Below are positions 5,358 through 5,494 of a stretch of DNA of 5,494 nucleotides, piece by piece. The DNA is from Chloroflexota bacterium (GTDB lineage Bacteria > Chloroflexota > Limnocylindria > QHBO01), in NCBI GenBank assembly GCA_031177555.1, contig JAPSGM010000140.1, positions 1 through 5,494 of the forward strand, read 5' to 3'. The position numbers and the translations under genes are program-made. The notes under the pieces were generated by a model. That model was not told the DNA's origin, ran no database searches, and worked only from the letters and a program-made list of their open reading frames with translations. Every line of letters starts with the position of its first letter. The first letter of the stretch is position 1.

Positions 5358-5362
5358 AGGAG
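5358..5362 (+). promoter_or_regulatory. Shine-Dalgarno AGGAG for the gene at the right edge
   Basis: AGGAG is followed by 7 nt and ATG 5370, the same spacing as for the genes starting at 722 and 880. A TANNNT box (TAGGCT, 5333-5338) lies upstream but lacks a good -35 partner. Confidence 0.7.
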
Positions 5363-5369
5363 ACCCTTC

Positions 5370-5494
5370 ATGAGACGCGCTCTTCGGCGCGCGCGGTGGC
5401 GCGTCGCGATCCCGGTCACACTCGCCGTGCTCCTGGTCCTGTCCGCCACCACCCTCGTCCTGGCCCAGGGCGAGCTGCTGCGCAGCTTGCCGCC
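5370..5494 (+). CDS. Exported protein, N-terminal part only
   Basis: Forty-one codons from ATG 5370 reach the window edge without a stop. The start is supported by AGGAG 7 nt upstream. The N-terminus is a strong signal peptide: six Arg within the first 11 residues, then a hydrophobic core from about 12 to 31 (VAIPVTLAVLLVLSATTLVL), then LAQGE with a likely cut after Ala. The mature part begins QGELLRSLPP and is too short to identify. The gene lies 85 bp after the cyclase stop in the same direction, but with its own ribosome-binding site and no clear terminator between them. Its product is probably envelope-located, like most others here. Confidence 0.75.
   Translation, partial: MRRALRRARWRVAIPVTLAVLLVLSATTLVLAQGELLRSLP

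Noticed and set aside
3848..5452. A 534-codon minus-strand open frame opposite the cyclase.
   Set aside because: It is a GC-driven shadow. Its composition is Arg/His/Ala-rich without domains, while the plus-strand frame has a complete, motif-verified cyclase.

Overview
The window is GC-rich with a strong G/C bias at third codon positions. It reads as a chromosomal stretch from a high-GC bacterium. Three features point to the Chloroflexota (Limnocylindria/Ellin6529-like lineages), with Actinobacteria as the alternative: a short cytoplasmic segment, one TM helix and a Thr/Pro linker in one protein; a secreted RTX-type protein; and a MerR-like HTH joined to a class III cyclase. This placement is an inference from family style, not from a marker gene. 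No tRNA, rRNA, CRISPR array, insertion sequence or complete mobile element was seen.

Layout. Positions 1-722 (minus) hold a single-pass membrane protein resembling the anti-sigma-like proteins of these lineages. Its frame is cut by an in-frame TAG at 201-203, yet coding character continues in the same frame to the window edge. Divergent from it, 880-1395 (plus) encodes a small exported protein with a C-terminal membrane anchor. Next, 1500-1997 (plus) encodes a four-helix integral membrane protein, and 2060-2980 (plus) a secreted protein with eight contiguous RTX nonapeptides. Converging on that gene from the minus strand is a 72-codon remnant of a UvrD-family helicase (2954-3172) that keeps only motifs V and VI. 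Immediately upstream of it on the same strand lies a complete-looking uncharacterised protein (3183-3857) with a paired-Cys cluster and a Rossmann-like C-terminal domain. A divergent gap of about 220 bp, which may hold a 44-codon His-rich small ORF, leads to the best-defined gene: a 401-residue class III nucleotidyl cyclase with an N-terminal MerR-like helix-turn-helix (4079-5284, plus). The window ends inside a new exported protein gene (5370 onward).

How the genes relate. There is no clear multi-gene pathway. Four of the seven reasonably complete genes encode envelope proteins (single-pass, surface-anchored, polytopic, secreted RTX), and a fifth begins at the right edge. The cyclase is probably a stand-alone regulatory enzyme. 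Two initiation styles coexist. Three envelope genes (722 minus, 880 plus, 5370 plus) have a purine-rich Shine-Dalgarno exactly 7 nt before the start. Two genes (1500 and 4079) have no Shine-Dalgarno but a TANNNT box 6-7 nt before a GTG, as expected of leaderless mRNAs. The most useful leads are the interrupted membrane-protein gene, the orphan helicase tail beside the Cys-cluster protein, the leaderless pair, and the possible small His-rich ORF. I did not find a convincing undescribed multi-gene system.
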